Of a stretch of 64,000 nucleotides of DNA, positions 53,194 through 62,204 are shown piece after piece. The translations under genes were made by a program, and so were the position numbers. Under the pieces are notes generated by a model. The model saw only the letters and a list, made by a program, of their open reading frames with translations, was not told the DNA's origin and did no database searches. This stretch comes from Streptomyces sp. NBC_01446 (lineage in GTDB: Bacteria > Actinomycetota > Actinomycetes > Streptomycetales > Streptomycetaceae): contig NZ_JAPEPO010000001.1 of NCBI RefSeq assembly GCF_026340095.1, positions 868,001 to 932,000 on the forward strand, given 5' to 3'. How positions within the stretch are numbered: position 1 is the stretch's first letter; every line of letters begins with the position of its first letter.

Positions 53194-53639
53194 GCACTAC
53201 CCGGGAGCACTCCGAGGCGCGGCTGATGCGGATCGCCAACCCCCTGCTCTTGGCCGGCAGCGCCGTCGTGGTCGGCGGCGGGTTCGCCCTGTTCGCGGCG
53301 GCCCGGTCGGACCTGGCCGGACTGTTCGTGGCCATGGGCGTGCTGGGCTTCGGCGTCGGCAGCTTCACGGCCGCCATGCCCGGCGTCATCCTGGCCGTCA
53401 CCCCCAAGAGCGAGACGTCGAGCGCCATGAGCTTCAACTACGTCGTCCGCAGCGTCGGGTACTCCCTGGGCAGCGCCATCGGCGGCCTGATCCTCGCCGC
53501 GGGCACCGGCCCCGGCCACCTCTTCCCCGACGACAGCGCCTACACCACCGCGGCGCTGGTCGGCATCGGCGCCATGGCGATCACGACGCTGACAAGCCTC
53601 GCTCTCACCCGCCGACGCTCGTCCGAGACCAACCCGTAA
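53190..53639 (+). CDS. C-terminal stump of an MFS exporter, kept in frame
   Basis: A 149-residue protein from GTG (overlapping the upstream TGA) that contains only the last helices of a 14-helix MFS exporter: PLLLAGSAVVVGGGFALFAA, LFVAMGVLGFGVGSFTAAMPG, SFNYVVRSVGYSLGSAIGGLIL and TAALVGIGAMAITTLTSLAL. The first ten or so helices are absent although start, stop and coupling are clean, as if an in-frame deletion joined the start of the gene to its end. It cannot transport by itself. Whether it has any role is unknown. Confidence 0.7.
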   Translation: MSTTREHSEARLMRIANPLLLAGSAVVVGGGFALFAAARSDLAGLFVAMGVLGFGVGSFTAAMPGVILAVTPKSETSSAMSFNYVVRSVGYSLGSAIGGLILAAGTGPGHLFPDDSAYTTAALVGIGAMAITTLTSLALTRRRSSETNP

Positions 53640-53672
53640 GCCAGATGCACTCATCCCAACACTGGAGGTTTC

Positions 53673-53966
53673 ATGCCCAAGGGCTACTGGGTCAGCGTCT
53701 ACCGCACCATTTCAGACCCTGAGAAGTTGGCTGCCTACAACAAGCTGGCCGCTCCGGCCGTCAAGGCCGGGGGCGGTCGAACCTTCGCCCGTGGCGGTCG
53801 GGTCGTGGCGCATGACGCCGGAATCGCCGAGCGCACCGTCCTGATCGAGTTCGACAGCTTCGAGCAGGCCGTCGCGGCACGCGAGAGTGCGGCCTACCAG
53901 GAGGCGCTGGACGCCCTCTCCGACGGCGTCGAGCGCGACTTCCGCATCGTCGAAGGCATCGACTGA
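53673..53966 (+). CDS. DUF1330 family protein (dimeric alpha+beta barrel)
   Basis: A 97-residue DUF1330 protein: KGYWVSVYRTISDPEKLAAY, PAVKAGGGRTFARGG, RTVLIEFDSFEQAVAARES, ALSDGVERDFRIVEG. The fold is ferredoxin-like and dimeric; function is unknown. ATG with GGAGG 6 bases upstream. Last gene of the HxlR-controlled rightward group, followed by two hairpins. Confidence 0.92.
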   Translation: MPKGYWVSVYRTISDPEKLAAYNKLAAPAVKAGGGRTFARGGRVVAHDAGIAERTVLIEFDSFEQAVAARESAAYQEALDALSDGVERDFRIVEGID

Positions 53967-53986
53967 CCGAGGCCCAGTCGGACACC

Positions 53987-54032
53987 CAACTTAGTCGCCG
54001 CAGCTCAGCATCCTGCGCCCGACTGAGTTGGA
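53987..54032. repeat. imperfect long inverted repeat after the DUF1330 gene
   Basis: CCAACTTAGTCG (53987-53998) faces CGACTGAGTTGG (54021-54032), with the similarity extending outward through GACA. It can form a terminator-like stem but could also be the ends of a tiny non-autonomous element. Confidence 0.55.
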
Positions 54033-54200
54033 TGTCAAAGGGGCTGGCCATTCACTCAGGAGATGCCCGACATCGGTTGCGGCTGAATAGGTCCTCGCCA
54101 GCAGCGGTCGCAGATTCTGATGGCCCCCTAGCGTGGGAGCTGTCAGTTGAGCCTGGATGCCTCATTACTTGATCGGTCCCGCCCCGGTGACGCATCCAGG

Positions 54201-54245
54201 CACGCTCCTGCCCGTCGGTCGAAGTACCCGACGGGCAGGAGCGTG
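54201..54245. terminator. perfect 18-bp terminator between convergent genes
   Basis: CACGCTCCTGCCCGTCGG and its exact inverse around a 9-base loop, between the rightward DUF1330 gene and the leftward serine hydrolase. Confidence 0.9.
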
Positions 54246-54353
54246 ACCACAGGAAGCAGGCTGAACTGTCCGCTCCTCAGCGACTGTCGGCCGGCCGGGG
54301 TCATAGTCGGGCGAAGCGCATCCCAGGCCGGCAAGGGTGCGTTCGATGGGGGT

Positions 54354-56186
54354 CTACCTCGCAGTAGCTGCCGCGCCGGGCATGGGCACCAGCTTGTCGG
54401 CTTCGGCGACGGCGGCGTTCCAACTGAACTCGTTGTTGTCGCTGAAGTAGTAGTAGGTGGCGCCGTTCGGCATCATCGCGACGGTGATGCCGCCGTATCC
54501 CGACATGAAGGGTACGTAGAAGGGGCTGGTGTAGGCAGGGTTGTCGGCAGAGGTGAACTCGGCGCCCCAGAAGCCGTTCTGGTACTTCATGGGCTTGGTG
54601 CCGGTGGTGGTCATGCCCCGGTCCTGCGGTGTGCGTTGCATGGTGGCCGCGAGCAGTGTCGGGTCGAGTATCTGCGTGCCGTTGACGGCGCCGTGGTCGT
54701 TGTTGAGGAATTTCGCGAACCGGGCGACGGAGTCCGGCGTCCAGAACATTCCGTAGCCGCCGAAGGGTGCCCCGCCGGGGATGTTGTCGGTGCGGGAGGA
54801 GACGAGGGAGTCGGGCCCGACGCCAATGAGTTCGAGTACGTCGTCGCGGAGCATGTCGAAGATGTCGGCGTCCGAACCGGCCTTGTCCTGCAGGTAGTTG
54901 TTCATCGCGGCGGTGGCGAGGAAGGTGTCCGAGGTGTGGTAGACCCACTTGCTGCCGGGGCTGGCCTTACGCGGGAAGGACAGGGCGAGTCGCATCTTGT
55001 CGACGTAGGGCTCGGCCGCGAAGAAGTCCGCCATGGTGCGGCGCGATTCGTCGGTCTCGTAGCCGGGCGAGGTGTAGTTCCCGGTGGCCATGTCGAGGGT
55101 GCGGTCGAGGGTGACGCCGCTCCAGGCAGTGTTGCCGGCGGTCTCGGGGATTCGGTCGGAGAGCTTCTCCTGGGCCACGGCCGGGCCGTAGCGCTTCGCC
55201 AGACGCAGCATGGCTGTTCCCGCGAACGCCGACTTCGCGGTCGAGTACGAAGGCAGCAGCATCTGGCCGCAGAACGGGTACTCCCCTTGCCGGGTCCGAC
55301 AGTTGCCCGCGTAGTGGACTCCGCCGAAGTAGAAGCCGAAGGTGCTCAGCGCGGACGGCGTGATGCCGGAGCCGAACTTCGCCACGTCCACCCCACTGTC
55401 CGGGTAGTCGGTGGCCAGCGCCGAGATGGGCTTGGTCGGGAGCCGGTCCCCGACCTCGGAGGCGTATGCGTCGCGTAGGTTCTCGGCGCCGTCGACGGGG
55501 CCGGGCCGGTAGTCGGCCGGTACCTGGCCCCACATGTCGAACTGGAAGTACTCGCAGGTCTCCGTGGTGATCTGGTAGCGGACTTCGGAGATCGATGTGG
55601 CGTCGAAGAGGAAGGTGAGGGCGCCGTTGTGCACGCAGTTGGCGTTGCGCTCGACGAGCGCGAACGGCAGGGAGGCGCGGGTGCGTTGGCCGTCGCCGTC
55701 CTCGTTCCACGCGCGGCCGGGTCCCACCGCCAGGTTCCACGCCTGGTTCCCCGTGTACCGCAGCCCGCGCTTCGCCGGGATGAGGTTGCTGCCGTTCTGC
55801 ACGAGCGCGATGTCGACCGGTGGCAGGTGCCGGGTGGCTGCTGCGTCTCCGTATCCGTTCGGGTCCTTCAGTGCGCGGAATCCGCCGGCGGTGGAGAGGC
55901 CGTCGAGGGTGAGGGTGCCTTCGAAGCTGTGGGTGGGTGGCGCTGCTTGCGCCGGCAGGGCGAAGGCTCTGTCGGGCACGGTGTCCTCGGCGGTACCCCC
56001 GGCGAGTTGGCCGGCGGTGAGTTCGGTCCGGTTCACCGCACCGCTTCCGGTGAGCGGATCACCCGGTACGGGTGCGGTTGCGGCGGGCGCCGCCATCGTC
56101 GGCAGCGGGACTGCGAACAGCCCCGCGAGTACGGCGGCAGTGGCGGCGGCACGGCGTAGCCGTCGGGCATGGAACGGTCTCGGCAT
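54354..56186 (-). CDS. exported beta-lactamase-fold serine hydrolase
   Basis: A 610-residue secreted protein. Signal peptide about 1-33 (basic RPFHARRLRRA, hydrophobic AAVLAGLFAVPLP, then MAAPA). The first 250 residues are a variable region of unknown role. The penicillin-binding-protein-like hydrolase follows: nucleophile S315 with K318 in PSYSTAKSAFAG, the Tyr motif in WVYHTSDTFLA, and the C-terminal GYGGITVAMMPNG strand in place of the KTG motif. Serine beta-lactamase-like enzymes include esterases and peptidases; the substrate is unknown. ATG at 56184-56186 has AGAGGAC about 9 bases upstream. It stands alone. Confidence 0.88.
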   Translation of the reverse strand: MPRPFHARRLRRAAATAAVLAGLFAVPLPTMAAPAATAPVPGDPLTGSGAVNRTELTAGQLAGGTAEDTVPDRAFALPAQAAPPTHSFEGTLTLDGLSTAGGFRALKDPNGYGDAAATRHLPPVDIALVQNGSNLIPAKRGLRYTGNQAWNLAVGPGRAWNEDGDGQRTRASLPFALVERNANCVHNGALTFLFDATSISEVRYQITTETCEYFQFDMWGQVPADYRPGPVDGAENLRDAYASEVGDRLPTKPISALATDYPDSGVDVAKFGSGITPSALSTFGFYFGGVHYAGNCRTRQGEYPFCGQMLLPSYSTAKSAFAGTAMLRLAKRYGPAVAQEKLSDRIPETAGNTAWSGVTLDRTLDMATGNYTSPGYETDESRRTMADFFAAEPYVDKMRLALSFPRKASPGSKWVYHTSDTFLATAAMNNYLQDKAGSDADIFDMLRDDVLELIGVGPDSLVSSRTDNIPGGAPFGGYGMFWTPDSVARFAKFLNNDHGAVNGTQILDPTLLAATMQRTPQDRGMTTTGTKPMKYQNGFWGAEFTSADNPAYTSPFYVPFMSGYGGITVAMMPNGATYYYFSDNNEFSWNAAVAEADKLVPMPGAAATAR

Positions 56187-56393
56187 GGTCCGAGGTCCTC
56201 TCGGGCTGGCAGCTGATGCGGGATATCGCCGCATGCTGGGGCGCGCCGGGGCCGCCGTCCAATGCCTGCCCGATCTGGTCAGGCTGCCTGCCGGGCATAC
56301 CTCGAGCTCTCCTTGGCCTGTCGGCCGTCGGGTCGGCGTGCGCTCACGCCTCGTGTCGTGGTGAGGGCCGTGGTCTGTAGTCGTCGCTGCAGT

Positions 56394-57290
56394 TCATAGG
56401 CGGGCGGCGACCTGTGGCCCGTACCGCTCGACACAAAAACGTGACAACCCGGCCGCGAATGCCTCGATGCTGCGCAGCGCATAGTGGCCGGCGTCCCACG
56501 CCGCGTGCAGGTGGATCTGCATCGGTTCGCCCGTGCTGTCGAGGATCAGCAGCGGGTGCAGGTCGAAGCGGGGATCGTCGGAGACCACCGCGACACCATG
56601 GCCCGAAGCCGCCATGGCCTGTGCGACGTGCGGGGTGTCGCATTCGAGCACGATGTCGTACGAGGCGTCCGCATCCTGCACGGCACGGTCCAGGATGCGG
56701 CGGGTGCCGTGCGCCGGGGTGAGGACGATGAGGGGCTCCGCGGCAAGTTCCCTGATGGTGACGCGGTCCCGGTTCGCCCAGGCATGGTCGGCACGGACGT
56801 AGGCCCACAGCGGCAGGCGGGCCACCGGGAGCCCGGCGAAACGGCTCCTCGGAGGTGCCGAGGAGATGGCTACATCGGCGCCCCTCGCAAGGGCCTGGTA
56901 CGCGTGTGCCGGACTCTCCGCCTGCACGGTGACGAGCGGATCCTCCGGCCCCCAGGTGGCCAGGAACGGCGCGATCACGTCGGTGATGGTGGTGGGCGGC
57001 GCCGCCACGGTGATCCGCATGGCACGACCGGCAGCCAGCGCACCGACTGCGGCCTCGGCGGCGTCCGCGCGGGCGACCAGGTCGCGGGCCAGGGGAAGGA
57101 AGCGCCGGCCGGCCGCCGTCAGGACCATCTGCTTGCCGCCGCGGTCGAAGAGTGTCATCCCCAAGGTCCCTTCCAGGCCGCGCAGTTGGCGCGACAGCGA
57201 GGGCTGGGCGACGCGGACCACCTCGGCAGCCTTGGTGACCGAACCGGTCTCCACGATGGTCAGGAAGTAGCGCAGCACTCGGAGTTCCAT
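56394..57290 (-). CDS. LysR-family transcriptional regulator
   Basis: A 298-residue LTTR. N-terminal HTH about 1-60: LRYFLTIVETGSVTKAAEVV, RVAQPSLSRQLRGLEGTLG, LFDRGGKQMVLTAAG; effector domain of the type-2 periplasmic fold from about 88 (MRITVAAPPTTITDVIAPFL) to the end. ATG start with GAAGGA about 9 bases upstream. It diverges from an amidase-permease operon across a perfect dyad with the LTTR T-N11-A pattern, so it most likely activates that operon in response to a substrate-derived ligand. Confidence 0.95.
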   Translation of the reverse strand: MELRVLRYFLTIVETGSVTKAAEVVRVAQPSLSRQLRGLEGTLGMTLFDRGGKQMVLTAAGRRFLPLARDLVARADAAEAAVGALAAGRAMRITVAAPPTTITDVIAPFLATWGPEDPLVTVQAESPAHAYQALARGADVAISSAPPRSRFAGLPVARLPLWAYVRADHAWANRDRVTIRELAAEPLIVLTPAHGTRRILDRAVQDADASYDIVLECDTPHVAQAMAASGHGVAVVSDDPRFDLHPLLILDSTGEPMQIHLHAAWDAGHYALRSIEAFAAGLSRFCVERYGPQVAARL

Positions 57291-57330
57291 GACGGTGGTC
57301 CTTCGGGAGACGGAGGAGGCATGACACCTT

Positions 57331-57347
57331 CATGCCTCAAAGGCATG
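57331..57347. promoter_or_regulatory. LysR box
   Basis: CATGCCT-CAA-AGGCATG, a perfect 17-bp dyad containing T-N11-A, 41 bases upstream of the LysR start and about 140 upstream of the amidase. A half-similar GAGGC lies about 30 bases further toward the amidase, as for an activation site. Confidence 0.75.
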
Positions 57348-57483
57348 GTAATCACCCCTCACAAGTATTTGAGGCTATGGCTGACTAGCCGCATTCTTGT
57401 CCCACCGGAATTTCTGGTTATCGGCGCCCGAATCTCCGTCGACTTCTCCTCGAACAGTTCCTTTGATTGGCTGGTGTTCCCGC

Positions 57484-58362
57484 ATGGCCCGCCCCCTGCC
57501 CCTGATCCTCGCCCAGGCGCCCGGCCGCCCGGCCGACGACCTCGCAGGCTTTGCCGCCGACGTGGAGCGGCGCGTGAAACTGCGCGCACCCGGCGCCCTC
57601 GTCGTCTACCCCGAACTGCACCTCGGCGAGAGCGCCCCCGGCGTCCCGGCCGCCCCGGAGGAGGGGGCCGAGCCGCTCGACGGCAAGCGCGATGCGGCCT
57701 TCGCCGAGCTCGCGGGGGATCTGGGTATCTGGCTGGTGCCCGGCAGCGTCTACGAGCGAGGCACCGGCGACCGCGTCCACAACACGACACCGGTCTATTC
57801 ACCACAGGGTGAGCGCCTCGCCGCGTACCGCAAGATCTGCCCGTGGCGCCCGTACGAGACGACCACACCCGGCAACCGGTTCGAGGTCGTCGACCTCCCC
57901 GGGGTCGGCCGCATCGGACTGTCCATCTGCTACGACACCTGGTTCCCGGAGATCTCCCGCCATCTGGCCTGGATGGGCGCAGAGCTGATCGTCAACGTGG
58001 TCCGCACGCCGACGAGCGACCGCGCGCAGGAAGTCGTCCTCAACCGCGCCAACGCCATCACCAATCAGGTCTTCGTCGCCAGCGTCAATGCCGCTGCCCC
58101 CTCCGGGACCGGCCGCAGCCTCGTCATCGATCCACAGGGCACAGTGCGCGCCGAAACCGTCGACGCCGGCGACTCCACCCTCACCGACGTGATCGACCTC
58201 GACGAGGTCAGCAACGTCCGCCGCTACGGCACCGCCGGCCTCAACCGGATCTGGGACCAGTTCCGCCCTGGCGACCCAGCCCTCGAACTCCCGCTGTACG
58301 GCGGCCGCATCGACCCCGCCACCTGGAACCCCGCCCACACCACCGAGGAGCCACCACGATGA
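57484..58362 (+). CDS. nitrilase-superfamily carbon-nitrogen hydrolase (amidase)
   Basis: A 292-residue cytosolic C-N hydrolase. The catalytic triad is visible: E44 (VVYPELHLGE), K117 (AYRKICPWRP) and C149 (GLSICYDTWFPE). The sequence around the Cys and the ARG-rich VVRTPTSDRAQEVVLNRANAI segment resembles aliphatic amidases or N-carbamoyl/N-acyl amidohydrolases. ATG at 57484 was preferred to a GTG at 57397, whose extra 29 residues are unlike the family, although no clear ribosome binding site precedes it. Overlaps the permease gene by ATGA. Presumably hydrolyses an imported amide to yield nitrogen or carbon. Confidence 0.92.
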   Translation: MARPLPLILAQAPGRPADDLAGFAADVERRVKLRAPGALVVYPELHLGESAPGVPAAPEEGAEPLDGKRDAAFAELAGDLGIWLVPGSVYERGTGDRVHNTTPVYSPQGERLAAYRKICPWRPYETTTPGNRFEVVDLPGVGRIGLSICYDTWFPEISRHLAWMGAELIVNVVRTPTSDRAQEVVLNRANAITNQVFVASVNAAAPSGTGRSLVIDPQGTVRAETVDAGDSTLTDVIDLDEVSNVRRYGTAGLNRIWDQFRPGDPALELPLYGGRIDPATWNPAHTTEEPPR

Positions 58363-59729
58363 GCAGCGAGACCACAGAGAGCACCATGAGACTGAAGGGC
58401 GACCTGAGCCTGCTCTCCGTCGTGCTGTTCGGCCTGGCCTACATATCCCCCGGCATCGTCGTCACGATGTTCGGCGTGGTCGCCGCCACCAGCGGCGGCG
58501 CGGCCCCGACCGCGTTCGCCATCGCCACCCTCGCGATGCTGCTCACCGGGCTAAGTTACGCGAAGATGGCGCGCGCTGTGCCCGGCGCGGGGTCGGTCTA
58601 CACCTACGCCCGCAAGATGCTCGACAGCCGCATCGGATTCCTGTCCGGCTGGGCGATGCTGCTCGACTACTTCTTCATCCCGATGGTCGGCTGGCTGATC
58701 ACGGCGATCTACTTCCACGCCCAGTTCCCCGAGATACCCAAGTGGGTCTGGCTGATCGTCTCGGTGGGCATCACCACCGCCATCAACGTCTTCGGCATGA
58801 AGCTCGCGGACCGCGTCAACAAGGGCCTGATGTTCATCGCTCTGGGGTCGCTGGTCCTCTTCGCCACCCTGTGTGTCGTCTTCCTCGGCAAGCACGGCTC
58901 CTCCGCCCCCGCCACCAGCGCCCTGTGGAACTCCGGCACTTCGATCGGCGCGGTCACGGCGGCCGCCGCCATCGCCGCATATTCCTTCCTCGGCTTCGAC
59001 GCCGTCTCCACGCTGGGCGAAGAGGCCAAGGGCGGAGCGAGGACGATCGGCCGCGGCATCATCGGCTGCGTCATCGCCGCCGGAGCGATCTTCATCGTGC
59101 TGTCCTTCGTGATGCAACTGGTCCACCCCGGCGCGAAGTTCGCCGACGTCGACGCGGCCGCCTACCACCTGAAGGTCCAGGTCGGCGGCACAACGTACGC
59201 CGAGATCATCAACTTCGTCACCATCGCCGGATCCATCGCCTCCTGTATCGCCCTGCAAGCCTCCGCCGCCCGCCTCATGTACGTCATGGGACGCGACGGC
59301 GCACTGCCCAAGGCCGTCTTCGGCAACCTGTCACAGAAGACCGGCGCGCCCGTCTTGAACCTGCTGCTGACCGCGGCCGCCGGTGTCATCGCCATGAAAC
59401 TCGACCTGACCACAGCCACCTCATTCATCAACTTCGGCGCCTTCCTCGGCTTCACCCTGGTGAACGTCTGCGTGATCGCCCACCTGGTCCGAGAGCGCAG
59501 ACACGGCCGCACCCCCCACCTCTTCTCGTACCTGGTGATGCCGGCCATCGGCGCCGCCGTCTCCCTCTACCTGCTCACGAAGCTCGGTCACGTCGCACTC
59601 CAGATCGGCGGCGTCTGGCTGGCGATCGGCGTCGTCTACCTGGCCGTCCTCACCAAGGGCTTCCGCCGGCCCGCACCGGAGATGACCTTCGACGACGACA
59701 CCACGGCCACGAACACGGTCACCGCGTAG
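58359..59729 (+). CDS. APC-superfamily amino acid/amine permease
   Basis: A 456-residue membrane transporter with about 12 helices. Family features are the first-helix break GLAYISPGIVVTMFGVV, SYAKMARAVPGAGSVYTYARK (consensus amphipathic region) and SFLGFDAVSTLGEEAKGGART after helix 6. Its ATG overlaps the amidase stop (ATGA) with GAGGAG about 9 bases upstream, so the two are translationally coupled and probably co-regulated by the divergent LysR. It likely imports the amidase substrate or its product. Confidence 0.94.
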   Translation: MSSETTESTMRLKGDLSLLSVVLFGLAYISPGIVVTMFGVVAATSGGAAPTAFAIATLAMLLTGLSYAKMARAVPGAGSVYTYARKMLDSRIGFLSGWAMLLDYFFIPMVGWLITAIYFHAQFPEIPKWVWLIVSVGITTAINVFGMKLADRVNKGLMFIALGSLVLFATLCVVFLGKHGSSAPATSALWNSGTSIGAVTAAAAIAAYSFLGFDAVSTLGEEAKGGARTIGRGIIGCVIAAGAIFIVLSFVMQLVHPGAKFADVDAAAYHLKVQVGGTTYAEIINFVTIAGSIASCIALQASAARLMYVMGRDGALPKAVFGNLSQKTGAPVLNLLLTAAAGVIAMKLDLTTATSFINFGAFLGFTLVNVCVIAHLVRERRHGRTPHLFSYLVMPAIGAAVSLYLLTKLGHVALQIGGVWLAIGVVYLAVLTKGFRRPAPEMTFDDDTTATNTVTA

Positions 59730-60357
59730 CTCCCTGCCTCGCCCGGGCTCGTCGTGCGGTGTCGCGACGCCGTCACCAGCCGGGTGAGGCACGGCCACAT
59801 CCCCTCCGAGCTGCCCTTTGCCCTGCGTCCAGGGCCGGCTGCGGCCAAGTCGACGAAGGGAAGCGGGTCCCTCAGCCCGCACACGGCAGAGCGGATGGTG
59901 CGGCGGATCAGACCAACCGCGTACGCCTCCTCGCCGACCCGGGGAAAGTGGATCCCATTGGCGTCGCCGACATCCGGCGCCGCCTCGACCCAGTTGTGGC
60001 CGATGCCTGCGAAGGCAGACGTGGCCCCGGCGTTCGTAGAGCTCGGCGAACGGGCAATCGTTGCCCAGCGCACCAACGAGGACTGGCCGTTGCGCTGGCA
60101 AGACGGGGCATCCGCAGGGCGGGGGCGTGCTCGACTGGCGCGTTCAAGACGCCGTCGACGGCCGCGCCTGCCCACCACGCACGACACCTCGACGTACGGC
60201 GCCGCCCCTTCCGACCCAGCCGATACCGACATATGACTCCCCCAGCCTGCTCCCCCTCACGACTAGTAGCGTGTCGTTGCTTAGTTCTGGGTTGTTTGGT
60301 TGGGATGGTGGGGTCCGGCAGATGTTGCTTCCTTTCTGCCGGACGGGAGTTGGGGTG
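59730..60357. other. ambiguous stretch between permease and IS630 remnant
   Basis: Both strands are open for about 160-200 codons (for example leftward from 60232, which overlaps the permease end), but neither translation shows recognisable family features or a good start. I take it as decayed DNA. The AT-richer segment near 60290-60350 precedes the IS630 gene and may be its left end. Confidence 0.4.
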
Positions 60358-61188
60358 ATGGGTTCGCAGAAGAAGAGGCCGGTGGTGCTGACCGCGGCTG
60401 ATCGTGAAGAGCTGGTTCGGGTAACCACGACGGGTATCCATCCAGCCTCGGTGATCAGGAGGGCGCGGGTGCTGCTCGCGCTCGACACCTCTGCAGGCGC
60501 GATCGGCTCGCAGGACGCGGTCGCGGCCCGGGCCGGAGTCTCGGGCGAGACACTGCGGCTGGTGGCCAAGCGGTTCGCCGAGACCGGTGGCGATGTTCAC
60601 GCCACGATCGCCCGGAAGAAGCGCGAGCTGCCGCCGGTGCCCTCACCGGTGACCGGTGAGGTCGAAGCCCGGCTGATCGCGATGGCATGCTCACAGCCAC
60701 CCCAGGGCTATACCCGGTGGTCCCTGCGCTTGCTGGAGAAACATGTCGCGCTGGTCGAGGACATCCCGAACCTGGACCACTCCACCATCGGGCGGATCTT
60801 AAAAAAACGGAACTGCGTCCTCATCTGAAGAAGTGCTGGACCATCCCACCGAAGGCGAACGCGCAGTTCGCGGCCAGGATGGAAGACGTACTGGCCATCT
60901 ATGCCCGGCCCCATGACCCAGCACGTCCGGTCGTGTGCATGGACGAGAAGCCCTACCAGCTCCTCGACCATGCCCGCGCCCCGCTCCCGGCCCGCCCCGG
61001 CCACGACGCCCGCCAGGACAGCGAGTACATCCGCTGCGGCACCTGCTCAATCTTCGTGTGGGTCGAACCCCTGGCCGGGTGGCGCCGCGTCCAGGCCCTG
61101 CCCCGGCGCACCCGGACCGACTAGGCCGGCCAGATCAAACAGCTGCTGAGCGTGGATTACCCCGACGCCGAGGCCGTGGTGCTGGTGT
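60358..61188 (+). pseudogene. IS630-family transposase with frameshift site and amber stop
   Basis: OrfA part reads [54 protein letters not shown]. At 60801-60807 seven A after TT allow -1 slippage (IS630 elements commonly use it) into [63 protein letters not shown] at 61122-61124 replaces the usual Trp (TD-W-AGQIKQLL), and the gene ends prematurely after AEAVVLV, where the last catalytic Glu region should follow. So the slippage is plausibly natural but the element is dead. Confidence 0.85.
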
Positions 61189-61273
61189 GAACCGTTCCGG
61201 GTTCGGTAGAGACCTCAGATTGTGGTTGTGACCTGGGGTTTCGTGGTCGTGAGGTAGTAGTACGAGCCTCCGG

Positions 61274-61963
61274 TCAGGCCTGTCGCTCCTGGTCCAGAAG
61301 ATGGCGCAGCCACTTCTCCGAATGCGCGATGTGCGCCGCGGCGGCCGACGCGGCCGCCACCGGGTCGTGGCGACTGATCGCTCCGACGATCTCGCGGTGG
61401 CCCGCGTCGCTGACCCGCTTGATGTCCGGGCCCTCGGGCAACGTGAAGATCTGGTGGCGGCGCGAGCGGGTACGGAACACGGTGAGCAGTGAATCCAGCG
61501 CGGGGTTGCCCGCGACGCGCGCGACCTCCGAGTGGAACCGGTGGTCCAGGTCGGAGACTTCCGCCGGATCATCGGTGGCCTCCATTGCCGCGAGGTGGGC
61601 ATGCATGCGCTCCAACGCTTCGGCGCCCACTCGCGCGGCGGCCTGCGAGGCGGCGTGCGCCTCCAGGACGCGGCGCAGCTCGTAGACCTCGAGCAGGCCG
61701 GGCAGCGGCAGCAGGTCCACGGTGAGGGAGAGGCTGCCGATGATGTCCTCGGGCCGCAGTGCCGAGACGTAGGTGCCCGAGCCGTGGCGCGGTTCGACCA
61801 CGCGCAGCGCGGCGAGCATCCGCACGGCCTCCCGCAACGGCCCGCGGGAGACTCCGAGTTCGGCGCACAGGTCCGCCTCGGGCGGCATGCGCGCACCGGC
61901 TGTCAGCCGCCCGTCGGCGATCATGTGCCGTAGGCCGTGAAAGGCCTTCTCCACTGCGGACAT
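61274..61963 (-). CDS. GntR-family regulator, FCD (FadR) subgroup
   Basis: A 229-residue protein. Winged helix about 8-75 (GLRHMIADGRLTAGARMPPEADLCAELGVSRGPLREAVRMLAALRVVEPRHGSGTYV in normal order); FCD all-helical domain about 90-225 with YELRRVLEAHAASQAA, DLDHRFHSEVARVAGNP and DAGHREIVGAISRHDP, including the metal-binding Asp/His positions. Start chosen for GGAGGA 7 bases upstream; longer frame at 62095 is a shadow. It diverges from a class V aminotransferase gene and probably controls it through the AT-rich gap containing CATC-T-GATG and a 9-bp hairpin. Confidence 0.93.
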   Translation of the reverse strand: MSAVEKAFHGLRHMIADGRLTAGARMPPEADLCAELGVSRGPLREAVRMLAALRVVEPRHGSGTYVSALRPEDIIGSLSLTVDLLPLPGLLEVYELRRVLEAHAASQAAARVGAEALERMHAHLAAMEATDDPAEVSDLDHRFHSEVARVAGNPALDSLLTVFRTRSRRHQIFTLPEGPDIKRVSDAGHREIVGAISRHDPVAAASAAAAHIAHSEKWLRHLLDQERQA

Positions 61964-62102
61964 ATCCCGCTCCTCCGATCCGTGCCGTGCCCCACGGCCC
62001 GCGGCCCGTGCTCCGTCAGCGTGCTTCGACTGATGAGACCCTAGCAAGTCATCTGATGTCTTCAGGAGTCTGAGATCAACTCGCGCTCCTGTCATCAGCC
62101 AC

Positions 62103-62124
62103 CTTCCCTGAAAACTCAGGGAAG
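62103..62124. promoter_or_regulatory. hairpin/dyad in the GntR-aminotransferase gap
   Basis: CTTCCCTGA-AAAC-TCAGGGAAG, exact 9-base arms, about 80 bases upstream of the aminotransferase start. May be an operator or a leader hairpin. Confidence 0.5.
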
Positions 62125-62204
62125 GAGCACTTTAATCGCAGCGATGCACATGCCAGGATGCTGCATGTCATCATACGTCTTGGGTAGTTCCTCCTAGGAG
62201 TCGC

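Noticed and set aside
59636..60232. possible leftward gene overlapping the end of the permease
   Set aside because: Overlaps a certain gene by 94 bases, has no good start and no family resemblance; the opposite strand is equally open.
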